33,517 nucleotides of DNA, taken from positions 1 to 33,517 of the forward strand of contig CAMDVN010000024.1 of NCBI GenBank assembly GCA_945877595.1, read 5' to 3'. This DNA comes from Cyanobium sp. NIES-981 (lineage in GTDB: Bacteria; Cyanobacteriota; Cyanobacteriia; PCC-6307; Cyanobiaceae). Both the position numbers and the translations under genes were made by a program. Position 1 is the first letter of the stretch. The number at the start of each line of letters is the position of its first letter. This document shows, piece by piece, positions 1 to 7,605 of the stretch. A model generated the notes under the pieces. That model was not told where the DNA came from. It ran no database searches and saw only the letters and a program-made list of their open reading frames with translations.

Positions 1-62
1 TTAAGGGCGGCCGGGGCCGCTGCGGTTGATGCGGCCGGGGCCGGCGCGGGGGTTTCAGCCAT
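1..62 (-). CDS. ndhO: N-terminal start of probable NdhO (NDH-1 subunit O), cut by the window edge
   Basis: An ATG on the minus strand at 62-60 opens a frame that runs off the left edge. About 20 codons are visible: MAET, then an Ala/Pro-rich stretch ending PAALK. Cyanobacterial NdhO, a small peripheral subunit of the thylakoid NDH-1 complex, commonly begins with an Ala/Pro-rich leader leading into a Leu-Lys-Lys-Gly stretch, and this fits. The identification rests on composition and the final few residues only, so the gene being real is more certain than its name. It is divergent from the antiporter gene, with a 77-base gap that must hold both promoters. Confidence 0.4.
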   Translation of the reverse strand, partial: MAETPAPAPAASTAAAPAAL

Positions 63-139
63 AACGCGTGCGTGCAGATCGCCAACCAGGTGCCACCAGG
101 CTAAAACCGGCTTGATCGATCTGCCCGTGGAAGCCCCTC

Positions 140-1366
140 GTGAGCACCACCCTGGCCCTGTTTTTGGTTGTGTTTGGAGGGTTGCTGCTGGCGGCAGGCT
201 TTCTGGATGACATTGCCGCCCGCATCAGGGTGCCGGGCATCTTGCTGGTGCTCCTGCTTGGCCTGCTGACCGACAACAGGCTCGAAGCCCTGCCCGGCCA
301 ACCCCCGCCGCTGCTCAGCCTGGTCCAGGCCGATCAGATCGCCCAGGTGTCCCTGGTGCTGGTGCTGTTCTTTGGTGGCCTCACCACCAACTGGCGTGAG
401 ATGCGGCCGGTGCTGGTTCCGGCGGCACGTCTGGCCACGGTGGGCTCGGTTCTGACGGCTGGGCTGTTGATGGGGGTGGTGTTGGCCCTGGGGATCTTGC
501 CCGGCACCAGCTTCAAATCGGACATCCCCTTTGCCCTGTTTGTGGGGGCGATGGTGTGCAGCACCGATGCTTCGGCGGTGCTGGCCCTGCTGCGCCCCCT
601 GGCGGGCCGGGTGCCCCAGCGGCTGATCAATCTGATCGAGTGCGAGTCAGCCTTCAATGATCCGGTGGCGGTGGTGCTGTGCGGTCTGGCCCTGGCGATG
701 GCCCGTGGCCAGGCTGAGACCACCGCCGCCAGCCTGGTGATCGAGGTGTCACGCCAGTTCCTGCTGGGGGCACTGCTGGGCTTTCTGGGCGGCACCCTGG
801 CCCGTCAAACCCTCTCGGGCCGCCAGCCCTTGGCCAGCACCTCCCAGCTTTCGGTGCTCAGCCTGGCCGTGCTGATGCTGTTGGTGGGGGCCACCCAGCT
901 GTGCGGCGGCAGCGGCATTTTGGCTGCCTATGTGGCTGGGCTGGTGCTCGGCAACAGCCCCGAATGTGACCGCCAGGTGCTCGAGGCGGCCCACGCTGGC
1001 TTCGCCAAGATGGCTGAACTGCTCCTGTTCCTTTGCATGGGGCTGGTGGTGCAGCCCGACCAGGTGGTGGTGGCGTTCGGTTGGGCCGTGTTCCTCTTTG
1101 TGGCGATGCAGCTGGCGCGGCTGCTGATGGTGGAATCGGTGCTGTGGCGTGCTGGTTTTGATCGCTCCGAGCGCTTGTTGATCACGATGGCCGGCCTGCG
1201 TGGGGCCGTGCCGATTGCCGTGGCGATTCAGGCGGCGGCCAGCACCGTGCCCTGGGGTGATGCCATGCCGCCGCTGGCCCTGGGCGTGGTGCTGCTGGGA
1301 CTGTTGCTGCAAGGTTTTTCCTTGGTGCCCCTGGCCCGGCGCCTGGGCCTAGCCTCGCCAGAGTGA
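140..1366 (+). CDS. CPA1-family cation:proton antiporter (NhaP type)
   Basis: This 408-residue integral membrane protein is expected to exchange Na+ or K+ for H+ across the cytoplasmic or thylakoid membrane. It is hydrophobic throughout, with about 12 predicted membrane spans. It carries the family signatures STDASA at residues 141-146 and ECESAFNDPVAV at 167-178; Asp174 in the FNDP motif is the expected ion-binding acidic residue. There is no C-terminal TrkA/RCK regulatory domain, unlike the longer NhaP2/CvrA proteins that its N-terminus resembles. The start is GTG at 140, preceded by GGAAG at 128-132 as a plausible ribosome binding site. The epimerase gene follows after 27 bases, suggesting one transcript. 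Ion specificity cannot be read from the sequence. Confidence 0.9.
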   Translation: MSTTLALFLVVFGGLLLAAGFLDDIAARIRVPGILLVLLLGLLTDNRLEALPGQPPPLLSLVQADQIAQVSLVLVLFFGGLTTNWREMRPVLVPAARLATVGSVLTAGLLMGVVLALGILPGTSFKSDIPFALFVGAMVCSTDASAVLALLRPLAGRVPQRLINLIECESAFNDPVAVVLCGLALAMARGQAETTAASLVIEVSRQFLLGALLGFLGGTLARQTLSGRQPLASTSQLSVLSLAVLMLLVGATQLCGGSGILAAYVAGLVLGNSPECDRQVLEAAHAGFAKMAELLLFLCMGLVVQPDQVVVAFGWAVFLFVAMQLARLLMVESVLWRAGFDRSERLLITMAGLRGAVPIAVAIQAAASTVPWGDAMPPLALGVVLLGLLLQGFSLVPLARRLGLASPE

Positions 1367-1393
1367 ATCGAGCCAAGACGGGGAGAGGGACTG

Positions 1394-2329
1394 GTGCGAT
1401 TGCTGTTGCTGGGCTGCTCAGGTTTTGTGGGCCGCGAGTTGGTGCCCTACTTGCTGGAGCTGGGCCATTCGCTCACCGTGGTGAGTCGCCAGGGCGAGCC
1501 CTTTGCCCAGCTGGTGGGCGAGCGCCTTTCGGTGCTGCACTTCAATCCCGCTGATCCGTCCAGCTGGAACCACAACGGCCTCGAGGTGGCGCTGCGCCAA
1601 GCCGAAGGGGTCATCAACCTGGCCGGTGAAGCAATCGCCGACAAGCGGTGGACCCCGGCCCAGCGAGCCCTGCTGGTCGAAAGCCGGGTGCGCACCACCG
1701 AGCTGTTGGTGGCGGCCATGGCCCAGCTTGAGACCCCGCCCCAGGTGCTGCTCAACGGCTCGGCCGTGGGTTTCTATGGCACCAGCGAGGCGGCCCGCTT
1801 CACGGAGAGCAGTGAGGCGGGCCGAGATCTGCTCGCCGAGATCTGCCTGGCCTGGGAGGCTGCCGCCGACCACGCTCCCCCAACGACCCGGGTGGTCAAG
1901 TTGAGGATCGGCATCGTGCTCGGCCCCGACGGCGGTGCCCTTGGCAAGATGTTGCCGATTTTTCGGGCTGGCTTTGGCGGGCCGATTGGATCGGGGCGGC
2001 AATGGATGAGCTGGATCCACCGGCATGACCTCTGCCGCCTGATCGCCACGGCCCTCGAAGACGGGGCCTACAGCGGCGTCTATAACGCCGTGGCCCCCAC
2101 CCCCAGCACCATGGGGGCCTTTGCCTCAGCCCTGGGCCAGGCCCTGGGGCGGCCCAGCCTGCTGCCGGTGCCGGGGCCGATCCTGCAGCTGCTGCTCGGC
2201 GATGGTGCCCAGGTGGTGCTGGAGGGCCAGCAGGTGGTCTCGGAGCGACTGCCCCAGCAGGGGTTCCAGTTTCAGTACCCCAGCCTCAGCGCCGCCCTCG
2301 CCGCTGCCACCAACCCAGGGCGCCGCTGA
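1394..2329 (+). CDS. TIGR01777-family NAD(P)-dependent epimerase (SDR, YfcH/Slr1223-like)
   Basis: This 311-residue atypical short-chain dehydrogenase has an N-terminal Rossmann nucleotide-binding motif, LLGCSGFVGREL, at about residues 5-16. It also has the family blocks VINLAGEAIADKRW, NGSAVGFYG and WIHRHDLCRLI. The C-terminus matches the DUF1731 tail of TIGR01777 proteins. The family is broadly conserved in bacteria and plastids, but its substrate is not established; a role in cell division or chloroplast biogenesis has been proposed for plant relatives. The start is GTG at 1394, with the purine-rich GGGAGAGGGA at 1381-1390 just upstream. The 3' end overlaps the convergent small membrane-protein gene by 44 bases. 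Confidence 0.88.
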   Translation: MRLLLLGCSGFVGRELVPYLLELGHSLTVVSRQGEPFAQLVGERLSVLHFNPADPSSWNHNGLEVALRQAEGVINLAGEAIADKRWTPAQRALLVESRVRTTELLVAAMAQLETPPQVLLNGSAVGFYGTSEAARFTESSEAGRDLLAEICLAWEAAADHAPPTTRVVKLRIGIVLGPDGGALGKMLPIFRAGFGGPIGSGRQWMSWIHRHDLCRLIATALEDGAYSGVYNAVAPTPSTMGAFASALGQALGRPSLLPVPGPILQLLLGDGAQVVLEGQQVVSERLPQQGFQFQYPSLSAALAAATNPGRR

Positions 2330-2588
2330 TCAGGGCCGCGGCCATCAGCAGCCCGATTGCCGGGGTGAAGAGGGGCTCCCAGAGCTGTTGAAACAACTCC
2401 AGGGGGGCCTCCACGTGTTGGCTGTGCAGGGCCACGGCCAGCCCAAACCACACGGCCCCGGCAATCACCACAAACACATCGATCACCAGCAGGGTGTCGA
2501 GGCTGCCTTTGAGGCGTTGCAGCGGGGTCAACGGGGGCAACGCCGCTTGGGCTTTGGTGTTGGCTTTGGCGTTGGCGGGTTCAGCCAT
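2286..2588 (-). CDS. Small two-span membrane protein, cyanobacterial conserved unknown
   Basis: This 100-residue protein has a short charged/Ala N-terminus (MAEPANAKAN), then LTPLQRLKGSLDTLL and two hydrophobic segments at about residues 34-54 and 76-93. It ends in a basic WWQRRGRR tail. I do not recognise a named family; it looks like a small inner or thylakoid membrane protein. The ATG was chosen because it overlaps the stop of the upstream LpxB-like gene by 8 bases, a typical translational-coupling arrangement. A longer upstream frame would only duplicate that gene in another register. The 3' end overlaps the convergent epimerase gene by 44 bases, so both C-termini are encoded on opposite strands of the same DNA. 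Confidence 0.75.
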   Translation of the reverse strand: MAEPANAKANTKAQAALPPLTPLQRLKGSLDTLLVIDVFVVIAGAVWFGLAVALHSQHVEAPLELFQQLWEPLFTPAIGLLMAAALISGALGWWQRRGRR

Positions 2589-3846
2589 GGTTGCCGTCTG
2601 GGCTGGGGGGGTGCTGGCTCGCCATGCTGGCAGTGGAGCGCTGGGCGGCAGCACGGGTTGCGGCAGCGATGATTGCAGCGGCCATGCGTTGGCTGCCGCC
2701 GGGGGGGCCGATCCGCTCTTGGGCCAGCTCCTCGAGCCGCTGCCGCAGGGGCTTGGATCGCTCGGGATCGCGAAGCCGAGCCAGAAGATCGCCCGCCAGG
2801 CGGGCGGTTTGCGCCAGGGTGGCATGGCTGCCCGTAGGGCCGGGGGCCCAGAAGAGGCCATCCCCGAGCAGGCGCCGCTGGGCTTCGGCAAAGCCTGCTG
2901 TGAACTGGGGCCCATCACCCGCCAGTTGCAGCACGGGCAGGGCCAGCCCCACGGCCTGCTCGGTGGCCGTGCCAGCCATGCTCAACACCAGATCGCTGCT
3001 GGCCAGAATCTCGCCAAACCCACCCCACACCAGGGCAATGCGCCAGGGACCGCGACCCATTGCGCTGCCGGCAGCGTTGAGCTGCCAGCCCAGGGAGTGC
3101 GCCATCGGCGCCAGGTTTTCGGCGTTGAGGGCCCCCACGAGGGCCGCCTTGATCTGCAGCCCTTCAGCGCTGGCAAGGCGCGCGTCGAGATGGCCCACCA
3201 TCTGCAGCATCAGCGCCAGGTTGCGCAGGGCCTCGGGCAGGCGGCTGCCGGGCAGCAGGGCCAGGGTCTGGGATGGTTCTTCGGGCCTGGCCGGCTGCCC
3301 AGGCGGCGCCATGTCGAAGAAGGGGTTGCCCACGAAGCGCACCTCACGCCCCAGTTGCTGGCTGAGATCCATGGCGGTGAGCGCATCGCGGCTCCACACG
3401 GCCCTGACTCGGCCGCGGCGCAGTAGCCAGCCACAGGGCCAGGGCAACCGCAGCTGGCCTTCGTAATGGCTCGAGTAGGCCACCAGATAAACCGCGGCGG
3501 GTCGCCCCGTGAGCCAGGCCCCCACGATCGGCACCACATCGCCCACGGCCACCACCAGATCAAACTGGCGCCGTCGCCGCCACAGCTCAATCACCTGGCG
3601 GGCCAGGTGCACCAGCTGGCCTTCCCAGACCTCGAGCAGTTGGCCGCGCATGCTCGTGTAGCCGAGGCCGCCGGTGCTGATGGCGTGGGTTTTGCCCACC
3701 AGCGGCACATTCCGCTGCCGGTAGGGCTCGCCATGGCCCACCAGGGGCATGGCCACAACCGAGACCCCTTGGGTGATCAGCTGGGCGGCCAGGAGGGCGC
3801 CGCTGAGGTCTTCTCCGTGGCCGTTGCTGAGCAGCAGAACCCTCAT
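2581..3846 (-). CDS. LpxB-related glycosyltransferase (lipid-A-disaccharide synthase-like, TIGR03492 type)
   Basis: This 421-residue protein begins MRVLLLSNGHGEDLSG, the typical opening of the cyanobacterial TIGR03492 family, related to lipid-A-disaccharide synthase and the GT-B fold. A C-terminal sugar-nucleotide binding half is suggested by LALLPGSRLPEALRN at about residues 155-175 and by a Gly/Ala/Glu-rich block, SMAGTATEQAVGLALPV. True LpxB joins two acylated glucosamines in lipid A synthesis. This relative is usually separate from LpxB and its acceptor is unknown, so only a membrane-lipid or polysaccharide glycosyl transfer role is inferred. It lies 28 bases after the TPR gene and is coupled to the small membrane protein downstream, which could be its partner. 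Confidence 0.82.
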   Translation of the reverse strand: MRVLLLSNGHGEDLSGALLAAQLITQGVSVVAMPLVGHGEPYRQRNVPLVGKTHAISTGGLGYTSMRGQLLEVWEGQLVHLARQVIELWRRRRQFDLVVAVGDVVPIVGAWLTGRPAAVYLVAYSSHYEGQLRLPWPCGWLLRRGRVRAVWSRDALTAMDLSQQLGREVRFVGNPFFDMAPPGQPARPEEPSQTLALLPGSRLPEALRNLALMLQMVGHLDARLASAEGLQIKAALVGALNAENLAPMAHSLGWQLNAAGSAMGRGPWRIALVWGGFGEILASSDLVLSMAGTATEQAVGLALPVLQLAGDGPQFTAGFAEAQRRLLGDGLFWAPGPTGSHATLAQTARLAGDLLARLRDPERSKPLRQRLEELAQERIGPPGGSQRMAAAIIAAATRAAAQRSTASMASQHPPSPDGNHG

Positions 3847-3874
3847 CGCCAGGACCCCAGGCTTGCCGGAGAGC

Positions 3875-4333
3875 TCAAGCCAGCCAGTCCTTCACCTTGA
3901 CCATGGCAGGCCAGCCGGGCTTGCGCTGCAGGCCGTCGGCGATCGATTCATGGATCTCAGGGGCCATGTCGGGGGCCATTTGCAGCACCCGCTGCACCAT
4001 TTCGATGTGTTCGCGCACGCCCTTGGCTCCTGTTTCGAGCATGGCCAGCGTGAGGTTGATCCGGGCCTGGGGATCTTGGGGGCTCAGGCGTACCGCCGTT
4101 TTGGCGGAGCGCAGGGCCTCCTCGTGCTGGCCTTCCAGCAACTGCAGCCAGGCCAGGCACGTCCACCCCGCCGATTGGCGCGGATTCTGCTGGGCGATCT
4201 GCAGAAACTCATCCAGCAGGTCGCCCGTGGGCACCCCGGCCTGATAGCGGGCCAGGGCCTGCTCAAACTGCGAGGACGCTGCCGCTGGGCTGATCTCGTC
4301 TGCGGGAAGCTCTGCTGAGGAAATCTCGGCCAT
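3875..4333 (-). CDS. TPR-repeat protein
   Basis: This 152-residue soluble protein has at least two tetratricopeptide repeats at about residues 55-110. The pattern is W-x-CLAW-x-QLLEG, then EEALRSAKTAVRLSP, then DPQARINLTLAML. There is no signal peptide or membrane span. TPR units mediate protein-protein contacts, and the partner is not visible here. It sits between the IscA-type gene and the LpxB-like gene on the same strand, so it may be co-transcribed with either. The 158 bases separating it from the iscA stop contain a 10-bp tandem repeat and could carry its own promoter. Confidence 0.8.
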   Translation of the reverse strand: MAEISSAELPADEISPAAASSQFEQALARYQAGVPTGDLLDEFLQIAQQNPRQSAGWTCLAWLQLLEGQHEEALRSAKTAVRLSPQDPQARINLTLAMLETGAKGVREHIEMVQRVLQMAPDMAPEIHESIADGLQRKPGWPAMVKVKDWLA

Positions 4334-4442
4334 GGCGGCGGCTGGGGCGCTCAGAATGGGGCTCTTCAGATTCCCACGGCGGCGGACGGCCAGCCTCGAG
4401 CGTTTCCTGGATCTGGCCCGGGGTGTGGCGCTGGATCCGGCG

Positions 4443-4482
4443 TCGCGATCTGTGGCGAACAGTGGCGATCTGTCGCGATCAG
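4443..4482. repeat. 10-bp tandem repeat, four imperfect copies
   Basis: Four consecutive decamers (TCGCGATCTG, TGGCGAACAG, TGGCGATCTG, TCGCGATCAG) fill part of the gap between the iscA stop and the TPR gene. A fifth, decayed unit (TGGGGA...) follows. No hairpin or T-run makes this an obvious terminator. Confidence 0.85.
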
Positions 4483-4491
4483 TGGGGAGCC

Positions 4492-4899
4492 TCAGACGGC
4501 AAAGGAGCTGCCGCAGCCGCAGGTCTGGGACGCATTGGGGTTGGTGAAGTTGAATCCCCCGCCGATCAGCGCCGTCGAGAAATCGAGCTGCATGCCATAG
4601 ATGTACAGCAGGCTCTTGGGATCGCAGACCACCTCAAAACTGGCCGCGGCGTCTGGCTCGTAGACGTAGCGCTCATCGTCGCCATGAATCTCGGCGGCAT
4701 CGATGAAGTCCATCGTGTAGCTCATGCCGCTGCAACCGCCAGAGCGAACCCCCACCCGCAGCACCTTGGTCTCGCCCTGTTGGCTCTGCTGGCCGACCAA
4801 GTTGGCCAGCTGCTTCATGGCTGGCTGGGTGATCAGGATCCCCTTGCCATCCCGGGCGGTGAAGGTGGCCTCCAGAGCCACGGCCGTTTCGGTGGTCAT
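4492..4899 (-). CDS. A-type Fe-S cluster carrier (IscA/SufA family)
   Basis: This 135-residue protein of the HesB/IscA family carries or delivers iron-sulfur clusters to apo-proteins in the cytoplasm. The three conserved cluster-binding cysteines are present: Cys56 in SGGCSG, and Cys127 and Cys129 in the C-terminal CGCGSS. An N-terminal extension of about 20 residues precedes the core. The ATG at 4899 was chosen because the family match begins soon after it. AGG lies a few bases upstream, and the longer frame would read through the 21-bp tandem repeat. It is divergent from crtQ. Whether it corresponds functionally to SufA, IscA or ErpA cannot be decided from sequence alone. Confidence 0.92.
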   Translation of the reverse strand: MTTETAVALEATFTARDGKGILITQPAMKQLANLVGQQSQQGETKVLRVGVRSGGCSGMSYTMDFIDAAEIHGDDERYVYEPDAAASFEVVCDPKSLLYIYGMQLDFSTALIGGGFNFTNPNASQTCGCGSSFAV

Positions 4900-4957
4900 G
4901 ACCTGTTCCCTTCTGGATAACCGTGGCCCAAATCTAGGCAGGCGCCAGCTGGTTTCA

Positions 4958-4999
4958 GCTGAAGGGTCCCGCTTCTCCGCTGAAGGGTCTCGCTTCTCC
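4958..4999. repeat. 21-bp tandem duplication in the iscA-crtQ divergent promoter region
   Basis: Two adjacent 21-bp copies (GCTGAAGGGT-CCGCTTCTCC type) differ at one base and occupy the middle of the 133-base divergent intergenic region. They lie 34 bases upstream of the crtQ GTG and could change promoter spacing for either gene. Confidence 0.9.
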
Positions 5000-5032
5000 A
5001 TAGAGTCGCCCCACTGTTTGTGGGCTTGGGGC

Positions 5033-6562
5033 GTGCGGGTCGCCATCGTGGGTGCGGGTCTGGCTGGGTTGGCGGCGGCGGTTGATTTGGTTGATGCCGG
5101 CCACCAGGTGGATCTCTATGAGGCGCGCCCCTTCATGGGCGGCAAGGTGGGCAGTTGGGAAGACCCCGAGGGCAACCACATCGAGATGGGGTTGCACGTC
5201 TTCTTCTTCAACTACGCCAACCTCTTTGCCTTGATGGCCAAGGTGGGAGCACTCGGCAATCTCCTCCCCAAAGACCACACCCACCTGTTTGTGAACACCG
5301 GCGGCGACCTGCGCGAGCTGGATTTTCGCTTTCCGATTGGGGCGCCCTTTAACGGCCTGAAGGCGTTTTTTACGACCCCCCAGCTCGACTGGCTCGACAA
5401 GCTGCGCAATGCCTTAGCCCTGGGCACCAGCCCAATCGTGCGGGGCCTGGTTGACTACGAGGGGGCGATGCGCACGATTCGTGCGCTCGATTCGGTGAGC
5501 TTCCGTGATTGGTTTGTGGGCCATGGCGGCAGCGAGCAGAGCATCAGGCGCATGTGGAACCCGATCGCCTATGCGCTCGGCTTCATCGACTGCGAGGCGA
5601 TTTCGGCCCGCTGCATGCTCACAATTTTTATGATGTTTGCCTCGAAAACCGAGGCTTCCAAGCTCAACTTGCTCAAGGGCTCGCCGCACCGCTGGCTCAC
5701 CGGACCCATCCTCGACTACATCCAACAGCGGGGCGGTCGCCTGCACCTGCGCCATCGGGTCAGCGACGTGTTGTTTGAGCAGGTCGGAGCTGGCGTTGAG
5801 GGCGGCAGCGAAACCCGGGTCACGGCCTTGAAGCTGGGCACCCCTGAGGGGGAGATCACGGTGGAGGCCGATGCCTACTTGGCGGCCTGCGATGTACCAG
5901 GCATTCAGCGCCTCATTCCCGAGGCCTGGCGCACCCATGCCCAATTTGATGCCATCTACAAGTTGGAGGCCGTGCCGGTGGCCACCGTGCAGCTGCGCTA
6001 CGACGGCTGGGTCACCGAGCTGGGAGATAGCCCCGCCGCCCAGGCGATGCGGGGTGATCTGAGCACCCCCGCCGGACTCAACAATCTCCTGTACACCGCC
6101 GACGCCGATTTCAGCTGTTTTGCCGATCTGGCCCTGGCCAGCCCTGCCGATTACCGCAAAGAGGGGATGGGGTCGTTGTTGCAGTGCGTGCTGACCCCAG
6201 GAGACCCCTGGATTCCCAAAAAGACTGAGGAGATCGTTGCCCATACCGATGCCCAGGTGCGCAAGCTGTTTCCTTCGGCCCACAACCTTGAACTGGTCTG
6301 GAGCAACGTTGTCAAGCTGGCCCAGTCGCTCTACCGCGAGGCCCCCGGCATGGAACCGTTTCGCCCTGACCAGCGCACTCCCGTGGCCAACTTCTTCCTG
6401 GCCGGTAGCTATACCAAGCAGGATTACATTGACTCCATGGAGGGCGCCACGATGAGTGGTCGTTTGGCTGCCGCATCGATTTTGGGTCGCCAGGCTGAGT
6501 TGGCCAGCAACGCCGAGTTGGCCAGCAACGCCGAGTTGGCCAGCAACGCGGGAGTGGCCTGA
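5033..6562 (+). CDS. crtQ: 9,9'-di-cis-zeta-carotene desaturase
   Basis: This 509-residue FAD enzyme introduces the last two double bonds that turn zeta-carotene into (pro)lycopene in carotenoid synthesis, at the thylakoid or cytoplasmic membrane. The N-terminal dinucleotide motif is [17 protein letters not shown], followed by [14 protein letters not shown]. The family blocks [19 protein letters not shown] and [19 protein letters not shown] are present, with the C-terminal [21 protein letters not shown]-binding motif. The start is GTG at 5033, because the Rossmann motif must begin about three residues in and upstream in-frame sequence runs into the 21-bp repeat. The SRPBCC gene follows after one base. 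An oddity is a C-terminal tail made of three copies of ELASNA, encoded by an 18-bp tandem repeat. Confidence 0.96.
   Translation: MRVAIVGAGLAGLAAAVDLVDAGHQVDLYEARPFMGGKVGSWEDPEGNHIEMGLHVFFFNYANLFALMAKVGALGNLLPKDHTHLFVNTGGDLRELDFRFPIGAPFNGLKAFFTTPQLDWLDKLRNALALGTSPIVRGLVDYEGAMRTIRALDSVSFRDWFVGHGGSEQSIRRMWNPIAYALGFIDCEAISARCMLTIFMMFASKTEASKLNLLKGSPHRWLTGPILDYIQQRGGRLHLRHRVSDVLFEQVGAGVEGGSETRVTALKLGTPEGEITVEADAYLAACDVPGIQRLIPEAWRTHAQFDAIYKLEAVPVATVQLRYDGWVTELGDSPAAQAMRGDLSTPAGLNNLLYTADADFSCFADLALASPADYRKEGMGSLLQCVLTPGDPWIPKKTEEIVAHTDAQVRKLFPSAHNLELVWSNVVKLAQSLYREAPGMEPFRPDQRTPVANFFLAGSYTKQDYIDSMEGATMSGRLAAASILGRQAELASNAELASNAELASNAGVA
6497..6550 (+). repeat. 18-bp tandem repeat, three copies, in the crtQ 3' end
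   Basis: Three copies of an 18-bp unit (GAGTTGGCCAGCAACGCC), the last differing in its final base, encode three ELASNA hexapeptides just before the crtQ stop. The reading frame is kept. The tail follows the last conserved FAD-binding motif, so it is probably dispensable. Confidence 0.95.
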
Positions 6563-6563
6563 G

Positions 6564-7061
6564 ATGGGTCGTTGGCTGGAGCACAGCGTCACCACCGAGA
6601 TCCAGGCTCCTGTGGAGCAGGTCTGGGCCGTTTGGAGCGATCTCGAGGCGATGCCCCGTTGGATGCGCTGGATTGAGTCGGTGGTCACCGTGGCCGATGA
6701 CCCAGATCTCACTGACTGGACCTTGGCCGCCCAGGGTTTCCGTTTTCACTGGAAGGCCCGCATCACCCAGCGGGTGGAAGCCCAGCAGCTGCATTGGTCA
6801 TCGGTGGGGGGCTTGCCGACCAAAGGAGCCGTGCGCTTTTACCCCCAAGAGAGCCACAGCACCGCGGTCAAACTCAGCGTCAGCTATGAGCTGCCTGGGG
6901 TGCTTGCGCCCCTGATGGAACCCACCATCCTGGGGGGAATTGTGACCAAGGAGCTGCAGGCCAATCTTGACCGTTTCCGAGACCTGGTGGAACAGATGCC
7001 GGGTGGCTTCCCGGGCGGCGATCAGCCTGCCGATCAGCCTGCTACTGGCGGCCTGCAATAG
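6564..7061 (+). CDS. SRPBCC/START-fold protein (polyketide cyclase/dehydrase-like)
   Basis: This 165-residue protein matches the SRPBCC fold. It opens WLEHSVTTEIQAPVEQVWAVWSDLEAMPRWM, the usual entry of COG2867-like cyclases/coenzyme Q-binding proteins, and ends with a long helix rich in E-L-Q-A-N-L-D-R-F. Such proteins bind hydrophobic ligands in a helix-grip pocket. Directly after crtQ, the natural guess is binding or handling of a carotene or a related lipid, but that is inferred from context. ATG at 6564 starts one base after the crtQ stop, so the two are almost certainly co-translated. The C-terminus (GGDQPADQPATGG) comes from a 12-bp duplication and overlaps the start of the next gene. 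Confidence 0.88.
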   Translation: MGRWLEHSVTTEIQAPVEQVWAVWSDLEAMPRWMRWIESVVTVADDPDLTDWTLAAQGFRFHWKARITQRVEAQQLHWSSVGGLPTKGAVRFYPQESHSTAVKLSVSYELPGVLAPLMEPTILGGIVTKELQANLDRFRDLVEQMPGGFPGGDQPADQPATGGLQ

Positions 7062-7605
7062 CGGCCCGGAGCCCCAGGGCAATGGGCAGCCATCCCCGCT
7101 TCAGCCGCCGCTTCAGTCACAGCCGCTCCAGCAGCAGCAGCCAGGTCTGCGCCAAGGGGCGGCCAGCCCCAAGGGCCAGCGCTCTGGCGACGGTGTGGTT
7201 ACCGGTGTGGTTCCCGGGGTCACTCCCCCCGCTGGACTGACCCCATTGCCCTCACCCCAGCAGGTGGTCGAGGCCCAGGTGATGGGGCGGGCCGATCCCT
7301 TCCTGCCGGTGGCGGCAACGGCGGGCAAGGTTCCAGTTACCCCGTTGCCCCTGCCTGAAGGGTTTCGCTTCAACGGCGTGATTCGCAGTGGCGGCCAGGT
7401 GCAGGCCTTGGTGCAGTTGGGTGCCGATAGCGGCAGCCTGCGGGTGGGAGATGCGGGGGGGCGCCACACCAAACTGCTGCCCACCGGTTGGTCGGTCAAC
7501 GGGATCGATGTTCAGCGGGGCCGGCTGACCCTGCGCTTTGGCGGTCGCCTGATCCCCCTCAGCCTCGACGCAGCCCTGAAGGGCCCTTCGGGGCCATCAG
7601 GCTGA
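7003..7605 (+). CDS. Probable lipoprotein with a PilP-like C-terminal domain
   Basis: This gene starts with a short, Arg-containing hydrophobic leader ending LLLAAC, a good lipobox, with the Cys 18 residues from the chosen GTG. A Gln/Pro-rich linker of about 60 residues follows. The C-terminal ~90 residues have GRADPF, FRFNGVIRSGGQVQALVQL, LRVGD and VQRGRLTLRFGGRLIPLSL. This resembles PilP-family type IV pilus assembly lipoproteins, though the match is by pattern only. The start is uncertain: GTG at 7003 or TTG at 6967 are both in frame, and either way the gene overlaps the SRPBCC gene by 59-95 bases. The 3' end overlaps the convergent hemD by 9 bases. Confidence 0.7.
   Translation: MASRAAISLPISLLLAACNSGPEPQGNGQPSPLQPPLQSQPLQQQQPGLRQGAASPKGQRSGDGVVTGVVPGVTPPAGLTPLPSPQQVVEAQVMGRADPFLPVAATAGKVPVTPLPLPEGFRFNGVIRSGGQVQALVQLGADSGSLRVGDAGGRHTKLLPTGWSVNGIDVQRGRLTLRFGGRLIPLSLDAALKGPSGPSG
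7019..7042. repeat. 12-bp tandem duplication in two overlapping reading frames
   Basis: CGATCAGCCTGC is repeated exactly. In one frame it encodes the DQPADQP tail of the SRPBCC protein. In the other it encodes the ISLPISL core of the lipoprotein signal peptide. Confidence 0.9.
7192..7215 (+). repeat. 12-bp tandem repeat in the lipoprotein linker
   Basis: Two near-identical 12-bp units (GGTGTGGTTACC and GGTGTGGTTCCC), with a decayed third copy after them, encode the Val/Gly/Pro linker VVTGVVPGVTP. Confidence 0.8.

Noticed and set aside
4900-5046. Longer start for the IscA-type protein.
   Set aside because: It would read through the 21-bp duplication, adding a repetitive, non-conserved leader; the ATG at 4899 has a plausible ribosome binding site.
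5414-6712. Long open frame on the minus strand opposite crtQ, and similar long antisense frames elsewhere (for example 14260-15795 and 16017-17420, minus).
   Set aside because: They mirror real genes with strong family matches, have Gln/His/Arg-rich shadow composition, and no recognisable domains. High GC lowers stop-codon frequency and explains their length.
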